Below are positions 18,103-26,280 of a DNA stretch of 47,045 nt, piece by piece. This DNA comes from Deltaproteobacteria bacterium Ga0077550 (lineage in GTDB: Bacteria > Myxococcota_A > Polyangia > Nannocystales > Nannocystaceae), in the NCBI GenBank assembly GCA_001464385.1, contig LNFB01000251.1, positions 1 to 47,045 on the forward strand, given 5' to 3'. A program made the translations under genes and the position numbers. Under the pieces are notes generated by a model. The model saw only the letters and a program-made list of their open reading frames with translations, did no database searches and was not told the DNA's origin. Within the stretch, counting starts at the first letter, position 1. Every line of letters begins with the position of its first letter.

Positions 18103-18618
18103 CTACCTCGGGCGGATCTGCGGCCCGTCCGGGATCGTCGGCACCCGGTAGGTCTCGGCCGACAGCCCCACGGGCAGCGCGATGCCCTCGGCCGTGAGCT
18201 TGGCCAGCGCGGCCGTGATGCCGTGCTGCACCGACGGCACCGTGGTCAGGTTCCAGTTGCGGTTGCTGAGCCACTGGATCGCCGTGACCGCGCCGCGGAC
18301 CAGCGCGCTCTCGTAGACCACGAACGTCGCGGCGATCAACGTGGCCGCCTCGGGGGGTCCGGTGTCGATCAGCTCGGCGACGACGCGCCGCACGGTCGGC
18401 TCCGGCCGAATGGCCATGCTGTTGTCGGAGATGAGGACGTAGCGGGTGCCGCGGGCCTTGGCCATCGCCGTGACCTCGTAGCTCCACGCGAAGTAGTGCC
18501 GCATCAACGCCTCGGTCGTCTGCCCGAAGAACGTCGTGATCTGGACGGGAAAGGCCCGGATGTCCCCGATGAAGCCCGAGTCGCCGTCGCGCGCGGTCAG
18601 ATAGTCGGTCGAGACCAA
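18103..18618 (-). CDS. Hypothetical cytoplasmic protein
   Basis: 171 aa. The only in-frame start after the upstream stop codon is TTG 18618. It has an alpha/beta appearance: a strand near the start, helix HYFAWSYEVTAMAKAR, strand RYVLISDNS, then two further helix-strand units. The layout recalls small STAS-like regulators, but no motif proves that. There is no signal peptide. It stands alone, tail to tail with the metallopeptidase gene. Confidence 0.55.
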   Translation of the reverse strand: MVSTDYLTARDGDSGFIGDIRAFPVQITTFFGQTTEALMRHYFAWSYEVTAMAKARGTRYVLISDNSMAIRPEPTVRRVVAELIDTGPPEAATLIAATFVVYESALVRGAVTAIQWLSNRNWNLTTVPSVQHGITAALAKLTAEGIALPVGLSAETYRVPTIPDGPQIRPR

Positions 18619-18663
18619 CGGACGTCCAGACTACCATGGCGGCCCGGTCCCCCGCGCGGCTGG

Positions 18664-18717
18664 AGCGTGAGCGGTCCGGTGGAGGACGCGGCCGCGCCGA
18701 ACGCTGTTTCCCCGGGG
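18664..18717 (-). repeat. Degenerate copy of the DUF1552 gene 3' end
   Basis: Roughly 41 of 54 bases match 21235-21288, the last codons of the DUF1552 gene at 21231. In the matching frame it still reads TAFGAAASSTGPLTL, against TTFGAAEFTTGPLTL in the gene. It has no own start or upstream coding part. It sits just beyond the stop of the DUF4185-like gene. Confidence 0.6.
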
Positions 18718-18728
18718 TGTGGCGCGCA

Positions 18729-19799
18729 TCAGGGCGCGAGCTCGACGCGCAGGAGGTGAAACGTGTCGGTCAAGTAGCTCACGTACTCCACGGCGCCGCC
18801 GGCCTCCTGGTACTCCGCGTGGGCGTGCGCGTGGATGGCATCGCCGTCCGGCGTGGCGATGGTTCCGGTGCCGGACCACGGACCCTCCGGTGCCTCCGCG
18901 GTGCGCAGCACGATCTCGCCGAAGTCCGCGTACACGGCGAGCCAGCGATCGAGATGCGCGCTGTGGTGCACGGTGAGGTTGGGCGAGCCGTCGAAGAGCA
19001 CGACGGCGTCCGAGCTCGCGCTCGACCAGCCGTCGTCGGTGCGGAACTCGTACGCGTCGCGCTCGAGCACGTCGGCGAGGGGTGCACGGGCCAGCCGACA
19101 GCCGTGCCCGCCGCCGCGACCCGAGCACGAGAACAGGTACAGGTCACCAGCGTGGACGGCCGGGATCGCGAACTCGCCGTCCTGCTCGGCGTCGAACAGC
19201 AGCGTGGGATCGTCGAGCGCGGCGTCGACCTCGGGGCGGGCCGGGCCCGCGTCGAAGTCGTCCCAGACGGCGATCGAGTTGCCGACGATCCAGAAGTTCC
19301 ACGGGCCCGGCTCGGAGTACACCTTGCCGTATGCAAGCAGGTACCGATCGCGCTCGGGATCCGCGATCGGGCCTGCGCCCCAGATCGCGTAGCGGGCCCC
19401 GCACGGATCGGCGCACGATCCATCGCCCCGATCCACGTGCGCGTCGTTGAACTCCTGCTCCTGCGACGTGCGCGGGAAGAACTCGCGCGCGGCACCCTCG
19501 CTGTCGGTCGGCTGCACGAAGCCGTCGATGCCGTCGGCGGCGTCGAGGTCCGCCGTCCACGACATGGTGTTGTTGCGCCACGTGTTGGGGTACGTCCCCG
19601 CGATCGTGGCCACGCCATCGCCGTAGACCCACACCGAGCGGTCGCCGAACCGGCCGCTGACCCCACCGTCGCGACCCTCGATGCCGGCCGGGTTCGCCAT
19701 GGCGCCGAGCTCCGTGACGGCGACCACGTCGGCGTCGGGCGCCGCCTCGTCGGCGCATGCGGCGAGCAGCACGGAGCCGACGAGCGCGCGCGTCCACAT
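18729..19799 (-). CDS. DUF4185-like lipoprotein (beta-propeller type)
   Basis: 356 aa from ATG 19799; the GTG two codons earlier is less likely. The signal ends LLAAC, giving a lipidated Cys. The body has repeated strands with GDRSVWVYGDGVA, NSIAVWDDF and late YVSYLTDTFHLLRVEL blocks, consistent with DUF4185, a five-bladed-propeller-like family related to glycoside-binding or hydrolase folds. Two Cys pairs (DGSCADPCGA; LFSCSGRGGGHGC) may form disulfides. Function unknown, possibly carbohydrate related. It is bracketed by two copies of the 3' end of a DUF1552 gene. Confidence 0.65.
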   Translation of the reverse strand: MWTRALVGSVLLAACADEAAPDADVVAVTELGAMANPAGIEGRDGGVSGRFGDRSVWVYGDGVATIAGTYPNTWRNNTMSWTADLDAADGIDGFVQPTDSEGAAREFFPRTSQEQEFNDAHVDRGDGSCADPCGARYAIWGAGPIADPERDRYLLAYGKVYSEPGPWNFWIVGNSIAVWDDFDAGPARPEVDAALDDPTLLFDAEQDGEFAIPAVHAGDLYLFSCSGRGGGHGCRLARAPLADVLERDAYEFRTDDGWSSASSDAVVLFDGSPNLTVHHSAHLDRWLAVYADFGEIVLRTAEAPEGPWSGTGTIATPDGDAIHAHAHAEYQEAGGAVEYVSYLTDTFHLLRVELAP

Positions 19800-19855
19800 G
19801 CCCACAGCATGCGACGCGGGCCAACGACCCGCCAGTCGTCCCTGACCGAGAGCGT

Positions 19856-19882
19856 CGCTACAGCGTCAGCGGGCCGGTCGTG
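19856..19882. repeat. 27-bp direct repeat, copy 1
   Basis: Identical over 27 bases to 21229-21255, which spans the stop codon and the last codons (TTGPLTL) of the DUF1552 gene. This copy lies in the gap between the MYXO-CTERM gene and the DUF4185-like gene and belongs to no intact gene; on the minus strand it still reads TTGPLTL and stop. Confidence 0.85.
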
Positions 19883-19903
19883 GTGTTCGGCGGGGAGTCG
19901 CGC

Positions 19904-21073
19904 TCATCGACGTCGCCGGATCCACGCGCCCGCGAGCACGAGCAGCGCCCACGCCGGCCAGCCGGCTCCCCCATCTCGCACCGTGCACGCGCAGCCGCGG
20001 CCGTCGACGTCCTGGCCGAGGCCGTCGGATCCGTCGCCTCCGGATCCGTCGCCATCGGAGGACCCGTCGCCATCGGAGGAATCGCCACCGCCGGATTCCC
20101 CACCGCCGGACTCGCTGCTGCCCGGATCGCCCGTGTCACCGCCCGGCACGTAGGGCTCGCCCGTGTCCTCCCAATACGGATCGTCGAGGCACTGCGCGAG
20201 GAACGGCTCGAAATCGGGATTGTCGCCGCGGGTCAGCGCGAGGTCGCCGTGGGCCTCGCACTGGCTGACGATCGGCTGCACCGATCCATCGATGAGGCTC
20301 ACCAACTCTGCGCCGAGGCAGTAGTTGCCGGCCTCGGTGTCGAAGGTGAACTGGAACGTGCCGCTCACCTCCGTCGCTATCCCGGCGACGAGCTGCTCGG
20401 TCAGCGCGTCGTCGACCCCCGACGACAGCCTCATGTAGGCCTGCGCCGCCATCGGATCGTCGCCGACGATCACGCGGGCGTGCAATGCCGGGTGGTCGGC
20501 GAGCTCCAGCGCTTCGCAGGCGTCGATGTTGCAGCTGTTGGCGACGAAGCAGCACACGCGCGGGCCGTCGCCGCTCGGTTCGGCGACGAGCTCGACCTCC
20601 TCCAGGGCGAGCGCCGGGAACGGACCCGCAGGGCCGGCACCCGTGGTGATGTCCAGCGTCGTCACAGCGGGCGGAAGCGTCGGATCGACCGGATCGGCGA
20701 CGGCGATGCTCGCGACGTAGCTGGTCGAGCCGGCGAACGCGGCGTCGGGCCGCCACACGACGAAGATCCGGGTGACCGTCCCGCCGTCCTGGCTCGTCGA
20801 GATCTCGACGGTCTCGATCGACCCTGGCACCGCTGCGCCGTCCTGCGTGACCTCGATCTCGAGGAGCGCGAGGGCCTCTTCGAAGTCGCCGTACGCCTCG
20901 GCCTGGAACGCGATCACGCCGTCGGTGGGCACGCCCGTGCGCTCACCATCGGAGAGTTGCGGAAACAGGGCGGGCTCGGGGAAGGGCGAGCACGCCGCCG
21001 CGGGTTTGGGCGCAGCGAGCAGCGCCGCGCCGAGTGCAACCAACGGGCAGGAGACCACCAACCTCGATGTCAT
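19904..21073 (-). CDS. Secreted protein with MYXO-CTERM sorting tail
   Basis: 389 aa from ATG 21073. A Sec signal peptide is cleaved near residue 28 (KPAAACSPF). The ~280-residue body is beta-rich with six or more Cys (RVCCFVANSCNIDAC). A Gly/Ser/Asp linker follows, then the C-terminal signal GCACTVRDGG, a hydrophobic helix and RRRR. That order is the MYXO-CTERM signal, which in Myxococcota is processed by myxosortase membrane proteases and leads to surface anchoring through the Cys. The body's family is unknown. The gene is flanked by a 27-bp direct repeat. Confidence 0.8.
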   Translation of the reverse strand: MTSRLVVSCPLVALGAALLAAPKPAAACSPFPEPALFPQLSDGERTGVPTDGVIAFQAEAYGDFEEALALLEIEVTQDGAAVPGSIETVEISTSQDGGTVTRIFVVWRPDAAFAGSTSYVASIAVADPVDPTLPPAVTTLDITTGAGPAGPFPALALEEVELVAEPSGDGPRVCCFVANSCNIDACEALELADHPALHARVIVGDDPMAAQAYMRLSSGVDDALTEQLVAGIATEVSGTFQFTFDTEAGNYCLGAELVSLIDGSVQPIVSQCEAHGDLALTRGDNPDFEPFLAQCLDDPYWEDTGEPYVPGGDTGDPGSSESGGGESGGGDSSDGDGSSDGDGSGGDGSDGLGQDVDGRGCACTVRDGGAGWPAWALLVLAGAWIRRRR

Positions 21074-21228
21074 CGCGTGCACTCGCCTGCAAGCCGGACG
21101 CCGTGCCTCGATTCACGCGATTGCAGCCCTGTGGAGCCGCTGCGTGGGGCCGACGCGTCGCGGTGCGCGACAGTGATGTCGCGCGGCCGCGCGGGGATGC
21201 GGTCGCAATGCCGCGTGATCGTGCCACC

Positions 21229-21255
21229 CGCTACAGCGTCAGCGGGCCGGTCGTG
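21229..21255. repeat. 27-bp direct repeat, copy 2 (3' end of DUF1552 gene)
   Basis: Covers the TAG stop and the final codons of the DUF1552 gene. It is perfectly repeated at 19856-19882, 1373 bp away, in the same orientation. Confidence 0.85.
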
Positions 21256-22613
21256 AACTCCGCCGCGCCGAACGTCGTGTCGCCCAGGCCCAGCATCGAA
21301 ATGAACGTGGCGTAGAGATCGCCGGTGGTGCGGCCGTCCTGCGGCGAGTGCCGGCCGGTCTCGAGCGCGCCGGCGGCCCGACCCGCGAGCACGATCGGCA
21401 GGGACCAGCCGCCGTGCGCGGCCGGGTCGCCCATCTCGGCGGTCGAGTACAGCAGCATGTTGTCGAGCAGCGTGCCGTCCTGGTCGGGCATCGCGGCGAG
21501 CTGATCGATGAGGTAGGCGAGCTCGCCCATGTACCAGGTGTAGACCGCCCGCGGCACCGAGACGTCGCCCATGTTGGGGATGTCGTGGACCATCGCGTGC
21601 CAGCCGGTGTACGCGCCGGGGATCCCCTGGCCGAGCCACGGGAACGTCGGGCCGTCGTAGTTGGTGTACTGCAGCGTGCCGACGCGGGTGAGATCGCAGG
21701 CCAGCGCCATCACCATCAGGTCGATGAGCACGCGCGACGAGACGTCGTCGCGGTTGGCATCCCACGCGCTGCCGTACTCCGACGTGTCGTAGTCGGCGGG
21801 AAGGTCGAGCACCGGCGTGGTGCAGCCGGCCCCGGCCTCGCCCTCGTTGGCGAGCTGCAGCTCGAGCTCGCGGATCTTGTCGGCGTGGTTCTCGAGCGTG
21901 ATGCGATCGGCGGCGCTCACCTTGGGCGCGAGGCCCTCGAGCGATCCGAGCACCGTGTCGAGCACGCTCTGGCGCCGCGCGTGCAACCGCTGGATCGTCG
22001 TCGCCGGCAGGTCGGGGTCGACCTCGAGATCGCTGAACAGCGCGGCGAAGATCTGCGTGGGCACCGTGTCCGACGGCACCGGATCCGCGGCGCCGGCGTA
22101 CAGCGCCTGGTACTCGCCGAGGTTGCCGCCGCCGATCGCGAACTGCAGGCTGCGGTGCGGCGTGGGTGCGGCCATGCGCTCGGCGATCACTTGATCGATC
22201 GACGGCCCGTCGGGCATCGCGTTGTTGCCGGTGTTGCGCGCCGACGTAAAGATCGTGTGGCCGTTGCTGATGTGGCCGTTCTCGCCGAACTGGCCACCCG
22301 CGGCGTTCTCGAGCCCCGAGACCACGACGATGTCGCCCTTGTGCGACTCGAGCGGCGAGAGGATCGACGACAGCACCATCTGGTCCGGCGATCCCGACGG
22401 CGCCCACTCGTTCACGAGTGTCCCCTCGACGTGCATGAACTGCAGGTAGCGCACCAGCGGCGCGCCGCCGGCCTGCGCGCGGTTCATGCTCTCGAGGAAC
22501 GGCAGCGCCACGGCGATGCCGCCGGCACCGCGGAGCAGGTTGCGGCGGGAGACGCCGCGGCGGCTACGCCCCTCCGAGGGGCCGTTCGAGCGAGTCGTGC
22601 GACGGCGTTGCAT
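21231..22613 (-). CDS. DUF1552 family protein, Tat-exported (second copy)
   Basis: 460 aa. The ATG at 22613 shares one base with the upstream TGA stop (TGATG), so it is translationally coupled to the DUF1592-type gene. The N-terminus has two clusters of arginines and a Tat motif (SRRNLLRGAGGIAVALPF). The body contains typical DUF1552 segments: a GPSIDQVIAERM block, RRQSVLDTVLGSL and a late DGTLLDNMLLYSTAEMGD block. It is clearly diverged from the DUF1552 protein at 2878. Its role is unknown; it is probably the partner of the haem c lipoprotein upstream. Fragments of its 3' end recur at 19856 and 18664. Confidence 0.87.
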   Translation of the reverse strand: MQRRRTTRSNGPSEGRSRRGVSRRNLLRGAGGIAVALPFLESMNRAQAGGAPLVRYLQFMHVEGTLVNEWAPSGSPDQMVLSSILSPLESHKGDIVVVSGLENAAGGQFGENGHISNGHTIFTSARNTGNNAMPDGPSIDQVIAERMAAPTPHRSLQFAIGGGNLGEYQALYAGAADPVPSDTVPTQIFAALFSDLEVDPDLPATTIQRLHARRQSVLDTVLGSLEGLAPKVSAADRITLENHADKIRELELQLANEGEAGAGCTTPVLDLPADYDTSEYGSAWDANRDDVSSRVLIDLMVMALACDLTRVGTLQYTNYDGPTFPWLGQGIPGAYTGWHAMVHDIPNMGDVSVPRAVYTWYMGELAYLIDQLAAMPDQDGTLLDNMLLYSTAEMGDPAAHGGWSLPIVLAGRAAGALETGRHSPQDGRTTGDLYATFISMLGLGDTTFGAAEFTTGPLTL

Positions 22614-24343
22614 CACTGATCCTCCACGATGCGCGTGCGAAACGCGTTGCTGCGGGCCAGCGCGACGACCAGCGCGCGGACGTCACCACCGGCGGCGACG
22701 AACTCGGCCGCGACCGGCTCGACCGCGCACTCGAGCACCTGCGCGGCCTCGAGCCCGAATGTGTACTGGTAGAGCTGGCTGGCGAAGCACGCCGTGACCT
22801 CGTCGCTCGCGGCGAGCTTGGCCTGCAGCTCGGCGACGCCGTGGAACTCGCCGGTGACCGCCTCGGGTCCGCCGACGATCTCGCCTTGGTTGTCGATGGG
22901 ACCGCCGTCGACGTCGAGCTCGCGCCAGGCCCCGATCGCGTCGTAGTCCTCGAAGCCCAGCCCGATCGGGTTCATCAATGCATGGCAGCCGCCGCAGCCC
23001 ATGTGGTTCATGAGGATCTCGGAGCGCTGGCGCTCGGTCGCGCCGTCGGGGTACGCGGGCGTGTTGGCCATCGCGTCGGCGGGCGGCGGCGGCATCGGCT
23101 CGCACAGCAGCTGCGTGCGGACCAGCTCGCCGCGGAAGATCGGGCCGGTGTTGTTGGCGTGGGAGTGCTCGGCGAGGATCGCCGGGCGCGTGAGCAGGCC
23201 GCCGCGGTTCGCGTCGAGCGTCGCTGCGCCCCAGCCATCGGGCGACGGCGCGGGCACGCCGAACAGCGCCGCCATCTGCGGATCGATCTCGGTCTCGGTG
23301 GCGGTGAGCAGCCGCTCGAGCGTGGGCTCGTCGCTGCGCAGCACGCCCCGGATGAACCGCGACAGCTCCTCGTCCATCGCCGCGGCGAGCTCGGTGGTGA
23401 ACTGCGGGTACGCGACCGCGTCCTTGTCGTAGGCCGCGACGCCGTCGTAGTGGTTCCACTCGCGGACGAAGCGCTCGAGCGCGGGGCCGCTCTGCTCCAC
23501 GTCGCCGAGCATGCGCACGACCTGGGCCTCGATCGCGTCGGGGTCCTGCAGCTCGCCCGCGGCCGCGGCCTCGAACAGCGCCGCGTCGGGCATCGAGTCC
23601 CACAGCAGGTACGACAGGCGCGTGGCGATCTCGTAGTCGCCGAGCGCGACGACGCCGGGCTCGATCGTCTCGCCGCCCTGCTCGACGAGGTAGAGGAACT
23701 GCGGCGACTGCAGCACCGCGGCGACCACGGTGCCGATGCCGTCGGCGAAGCCATCCGTCGCGGACGCGCCGTCGTACAGCGAGAGCAGCGCGGCGCGCTC
23801 GTCGGGCTCGAGCGGGCGGCGGAACGCGCGGGCGCCGAAGTCGTCGATGAAGGCCGAGGCGCAGCTCTGATCCTGCGCACCCGGACAGGTCACGATCGTG
23901 TCGACGTCGTCGATGACCTGGGTCGCGACGTCCTCGGCCGCCTGCAGGAGATCCATCGCCGCGGGCAGCGACACCACGTTGAGCACGGGGTTGTTGCTGT
24001 AGTTCTTGTGGATCGACGTGGTCGGGAAGCTGTCGCCCGGCGCGACCGCGCCGCCGAACAGCGCGTCGATCGTGTTGCGATACTGCACGGCGGTCAGCCG
24101 GCGCATCGGTGCGTAGCCCGAGCCGACTCCGCCGCACTCGGCCGCCCCGGGGCCGCCGTCGGTCGATCCTCCGCCGTCGGTCGCCCCGTCGGTGGCGCCT
24201 GCCCCCGTGCCGTCGGCGGAGTCCGCCGCGTCGTCGCCGGCTCCGTCCCCGTTCGCACCGGTGTAACAGGCGAACGGCCCGAGGCCGGTGAGCGACCCGA
24301 GGACGGTCGCGAAAACAAGCAGGGGCGTGCCGCGTGGTGCCAT
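22613..24343 (-). CDS. DUF1592/DUF1588-type lipoprotein with haem c motif (second copy)
   Basis: 576 aa from ATG 24343, chosen because it gives a lipoprotein signal ending PFAC; ATG 24373 is upstream but lacks a ribosome site. A Gly/Asp/Ser/Thr linker reaches ~residue 75. The domain order follows the first copy: RRLTAVQYRNTIDALFG (DUF1587-like), DUF1595/1592, then the haem c site C450-G-G-C453-H454 and MNPIGLGFEDYDAIG (DUF1588), and a C-terminal DUF1585. It is probably a surface redox protein. Translationally coupled to the DUF1552 gene. Confidence 0.87.
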   Translation of the reverse strand: MAPRGTPLLVFATVLGSLTGLGPFACYTGANGDGAGDDAADSADGTGAGATDGATDGGGSTDGGPGAAECGGVGSGYAPMRRLTAVQYRNTIDALFGGAVAPGDSFPTTSIHKNYSNNPVLNVVSLPAAMDLLQAAEDVATQVIDDVDTIVTCPGAQDQSCASAFIDDFGARAFRRPLEPDERAALLSLYDGASATDGFADGIGTVVAAVLQSPQFLYLVEQGGETIEPGVVALGDYEIATRLSYLLWDSMPDAALFEAAAAGELQDPDAIEAQVVRMLGDVEQSGPALERFVREWNHYDGVAAYDKDAVAYPQFTTELAAAMDEELSRFIRGVLRSDEPTLERLLTATETEIDPQMAALFGVPAPSPDGWGAATLDANRGGLLTRPAILAEHSHANNTGPIFRGELVRTQLLCEPMPPPPADAMANTPAYPDGATERQRSEILMNHMGCGGCHALMNPIGLGFEDYDAIGAWRELDVDGGPIDNQGEIVGGPEAVTGEFHGVAELQAKLAASDEVTACFASQLYQYTFGLEAAQVLECAVEPVAAEFVAAGGDVRALVVALARSNAFRTRIVEDQ

Positions 24344-24498
24344 GCGATCGTCCGCGAACTGGACGCGGGGCATCGGCGTTCGGGGTGAAGAACTTTTGTT
24401 GGGTCCGCGACGATCGCCCGCGGGTTTCGCCGCCGCAGCCGCCATGGCATCGTGCGCTACGGGCCCGGCGTCGCCAGCCGCCGCGGCACCCCTCGGGC

Positions 24499-25578
24499 AT
24501 GGGCGCGTTCGCGACGGCAATCCTCTGGACGTGGACGGCGCTCGACCTGGGCTCGGGGCAGGCGCGCGCGACCGGTCCCGCGTCGACGGGGACGATCGTG
24601 GTCCACGTGGCCGAGGACGACGATGCCGCGGCGCACGAGCTCGGATCGCTGGTGCAGCGCCATGGCGCCGCGGGCACGCCCGCGCTTCGGGTCGAGGCCC
24701 CGCCCGCCGGGTTCACCCGCCTTGCGGCCGCGCGCGCGCGCTGTGTGGAACCGACCCTCGGCGTGTTCTGGCTCGACGCGACGCGCCCCGAGGAGTGGCG
24801 GCTCTACGCGTTGCCGTGCGCCACCGGCCGGCCGCTGGTGCGCGAGATCGTGTTCCCCGCCGGGGAGGAGCAGGCCGCGATCGAGTCGGCGTGGTTGATC
24901 GTGCACTCGAGCGCCGTCGCGATCGCCGAGGGCCACGGCCTCGCGATGCGCGAGGCGAGCGAGGCGATGCTCGAGGAGCCCGTCGTCGCCGAGCCCGCGA
25001 CGCCGCCGCCTCCGACGGCGCCGATCGTGCCGCCGCCCGCGACACCACGGCGCGCGCTCGGCCTGCGGCTGTCGATCGCCTACGCCGGCGCGGGGCTGGC
25101 GAGCGCGCTGCCGTGGGGTCACGGCGCGTGGGGTGCGATCGCCTGGGCGCCGCGACCGCGGCTGCGCCTGGGCGCGTGGTACGAGTTCGTCGCTGCGGGA
25201 CGGCTCGACGAGCCGGCGGGCTTCCGTCTGTGGCGCCACGCGATGGCGATCACGATCGCGGCGGTGATCCGCTTCGGCGGACGCTGGGCCATCGAGCTGC
25301 GATCGGGCCCCGAGCTCGAGCTGTCGCGGTGGCGCTCGGACGCCGCGGGCGGTCGCCGCCGCCCGATCCCCCGCGTCGGGGCCGACGCGACGCTTTCGCT
25401 CGGTGTGGGCCGCGTGCTCACGTTCGACCTCGGGGTCGGGCTCGCGGTCCCCCTGGCCAGCGTGGATTTCGTCACGTGCGCCGGCGCCGATCGCTGCAGC
25501 GGGGCCGACCGCCGGGTGGTGCTGGACGCCTGGCCGGTGGCGCCCCGGGCACGCCTGGGCCTTTCCGTGCAATTCTAG
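24499..25578 (+). CDS. Probable outer-membrane or periplasmic protein, unknown
   Basis: 359 aa from ATG 24499. The first ~26 residues form a weak signal peptide (AFATAILWTWTALDLGSGQARA). Residues ~35-155 form an alpha/beta domain with two Cys. A Pro-rich linker (~170-190) leads to a C-terminal part with alternating strands such as LGLRLSIAYAGAG, RLRLGAWYEF and LTFDLGVGLAVPL, ending in an aromatic Phe as beta-barrel proteins often do. This would place it in the outer membrane. An ECF sigma gene and a FecR-TPR gene follow on the same strand; sets of this type recur in myxobacteria. Function not assignable. Confidence 0.65.
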   Translation: MGAFATAILWTWTALDLGSGQARATGPASTGTIVVHVAEDDDAAAHELGSLVQRHGAAGTPALRVEAPPAGFTRLAAARARCVEPTLGVFWLDATRPEEWRLYALPCATGRPLVREIVFPAGEEQAAIESAWLIVHSSAVAIAEGHGLAMREASEAMLEEPVVAEPATPPPPTAPIVPPPATPRRALGLRLSIAYAGAGLASALPWGHGAWGAIAWAPRPRLRLGAWYEFVAAGRLDEPAGFRLWRHAMAITIAAVIRFGGRWAIELRSGPELELSRWRSDAAGGRRRPIPRVGADATLSLGVGRVLTFDLGVGLAVPLASVDFVTCAGADRCSGADRRVVLDAWPVAPRARLGLSVQF

Positions 25579-25698
25579 GCGCCTGCCGAGGTTCGTTCAC
25601 CCGGTTCTCCCCGCGGGGGTGTCTTGGAGGCTGTGGGCAACGCGCTCGCGATCGACTGGCCGTGGGGCCAGTTCACCCAGCTCCGCTGGGAGGTGGCG

Positions 25699-26280
25699 AT
25701 GAGCCATGACGCCGATGTGGCGTTGCTGCGCGCCGTCATGCGCGCCGACTCGCGGGCCGAGACCGAGCTGGTGCGGCGGTTGATGCCGCCCTTGCGTGCG
25801 GTGGCGCGGACGATCCTCGGCAACGGTGGCGACGCCGACGACGGCGTGCAGATCGCGTTGCTCCGCGTGCTCGAGCGCGCGTCGACGTATCGCGGCGAGG
25901 CGCCGCTCGAGGGTTGGGCGCGGACGATCGGCGTGCGCGCGTGCCTGCGCTTGAACGAGACGTTGCGTCGGCATCGACCCACCGACGAGCCGATCGAGCT
26001 GCCGGCGGCGCCGCAGGACGCCGACGACGACACGCTGCTCGACGAGCTGCCCGGCCCGATCGAGGGCTACCTCGAGCGACTGCCCGAGACCCAACGTCAG
26101 GCGCTGGTGCTGCGCCACGCCCTGGGCTACTCCGTCACCGAGGTGGCCGAGCTGCTCGAGGTGCCCGTCGACACCGCGAAGTCGCGGCTGCTGTTCGGAT
26201 TGCGGGCGCTCCGCAAGGCGATCCGTCGCGATCGCTTCGTCGGCGCGCCCGGGCCCGCCACCGGAGGTCGACGTGGCTGA
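25699..26280 (+). CDS. ECF-type RNA polymerase sigma factor
   Basis: 193 aa. ATG 25699 is preceded by GGGAGGT at ideal spacing, which decides it over an upstream in-frame start at 25624. Region 2 lies at ~10-75 (AETELVRRLMPPLRAVARTI; DDGVQIALLRVLER). Region 4 lies at ~130-175 (LPETQRQALVLRHALGYSVT, then EVAELLEVPVDTAKSRLLFG). Its stop overlaps the next gene by 8 bp, so it is coupled to the FecR-like membrane protein, which may act as its anti-sigma partner. Confidence 0.87.
   Translation: MSHDADVALLRAVMRADSRAETELVRRLMPPLRAVARTILGNGGDADDGVQIALLRVLERASTYRGEAPLEGWARTIGVRACLRLNETLRRHRPTDEPIELPAAPQDADDDTLLDELPGPIEGYLERLPETQRQALVLRHALGYSVTEVAELLEVPVDTAKSRLLFGLRALRKAIRRDRFVGAPGPATGGRRG

Noticed and set aside
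22841..24388. 515-codon open frame on the plus strand
   Set aside because: Antisense shadow of the haem c lipoprotein gene; no ribosome site and no family features.
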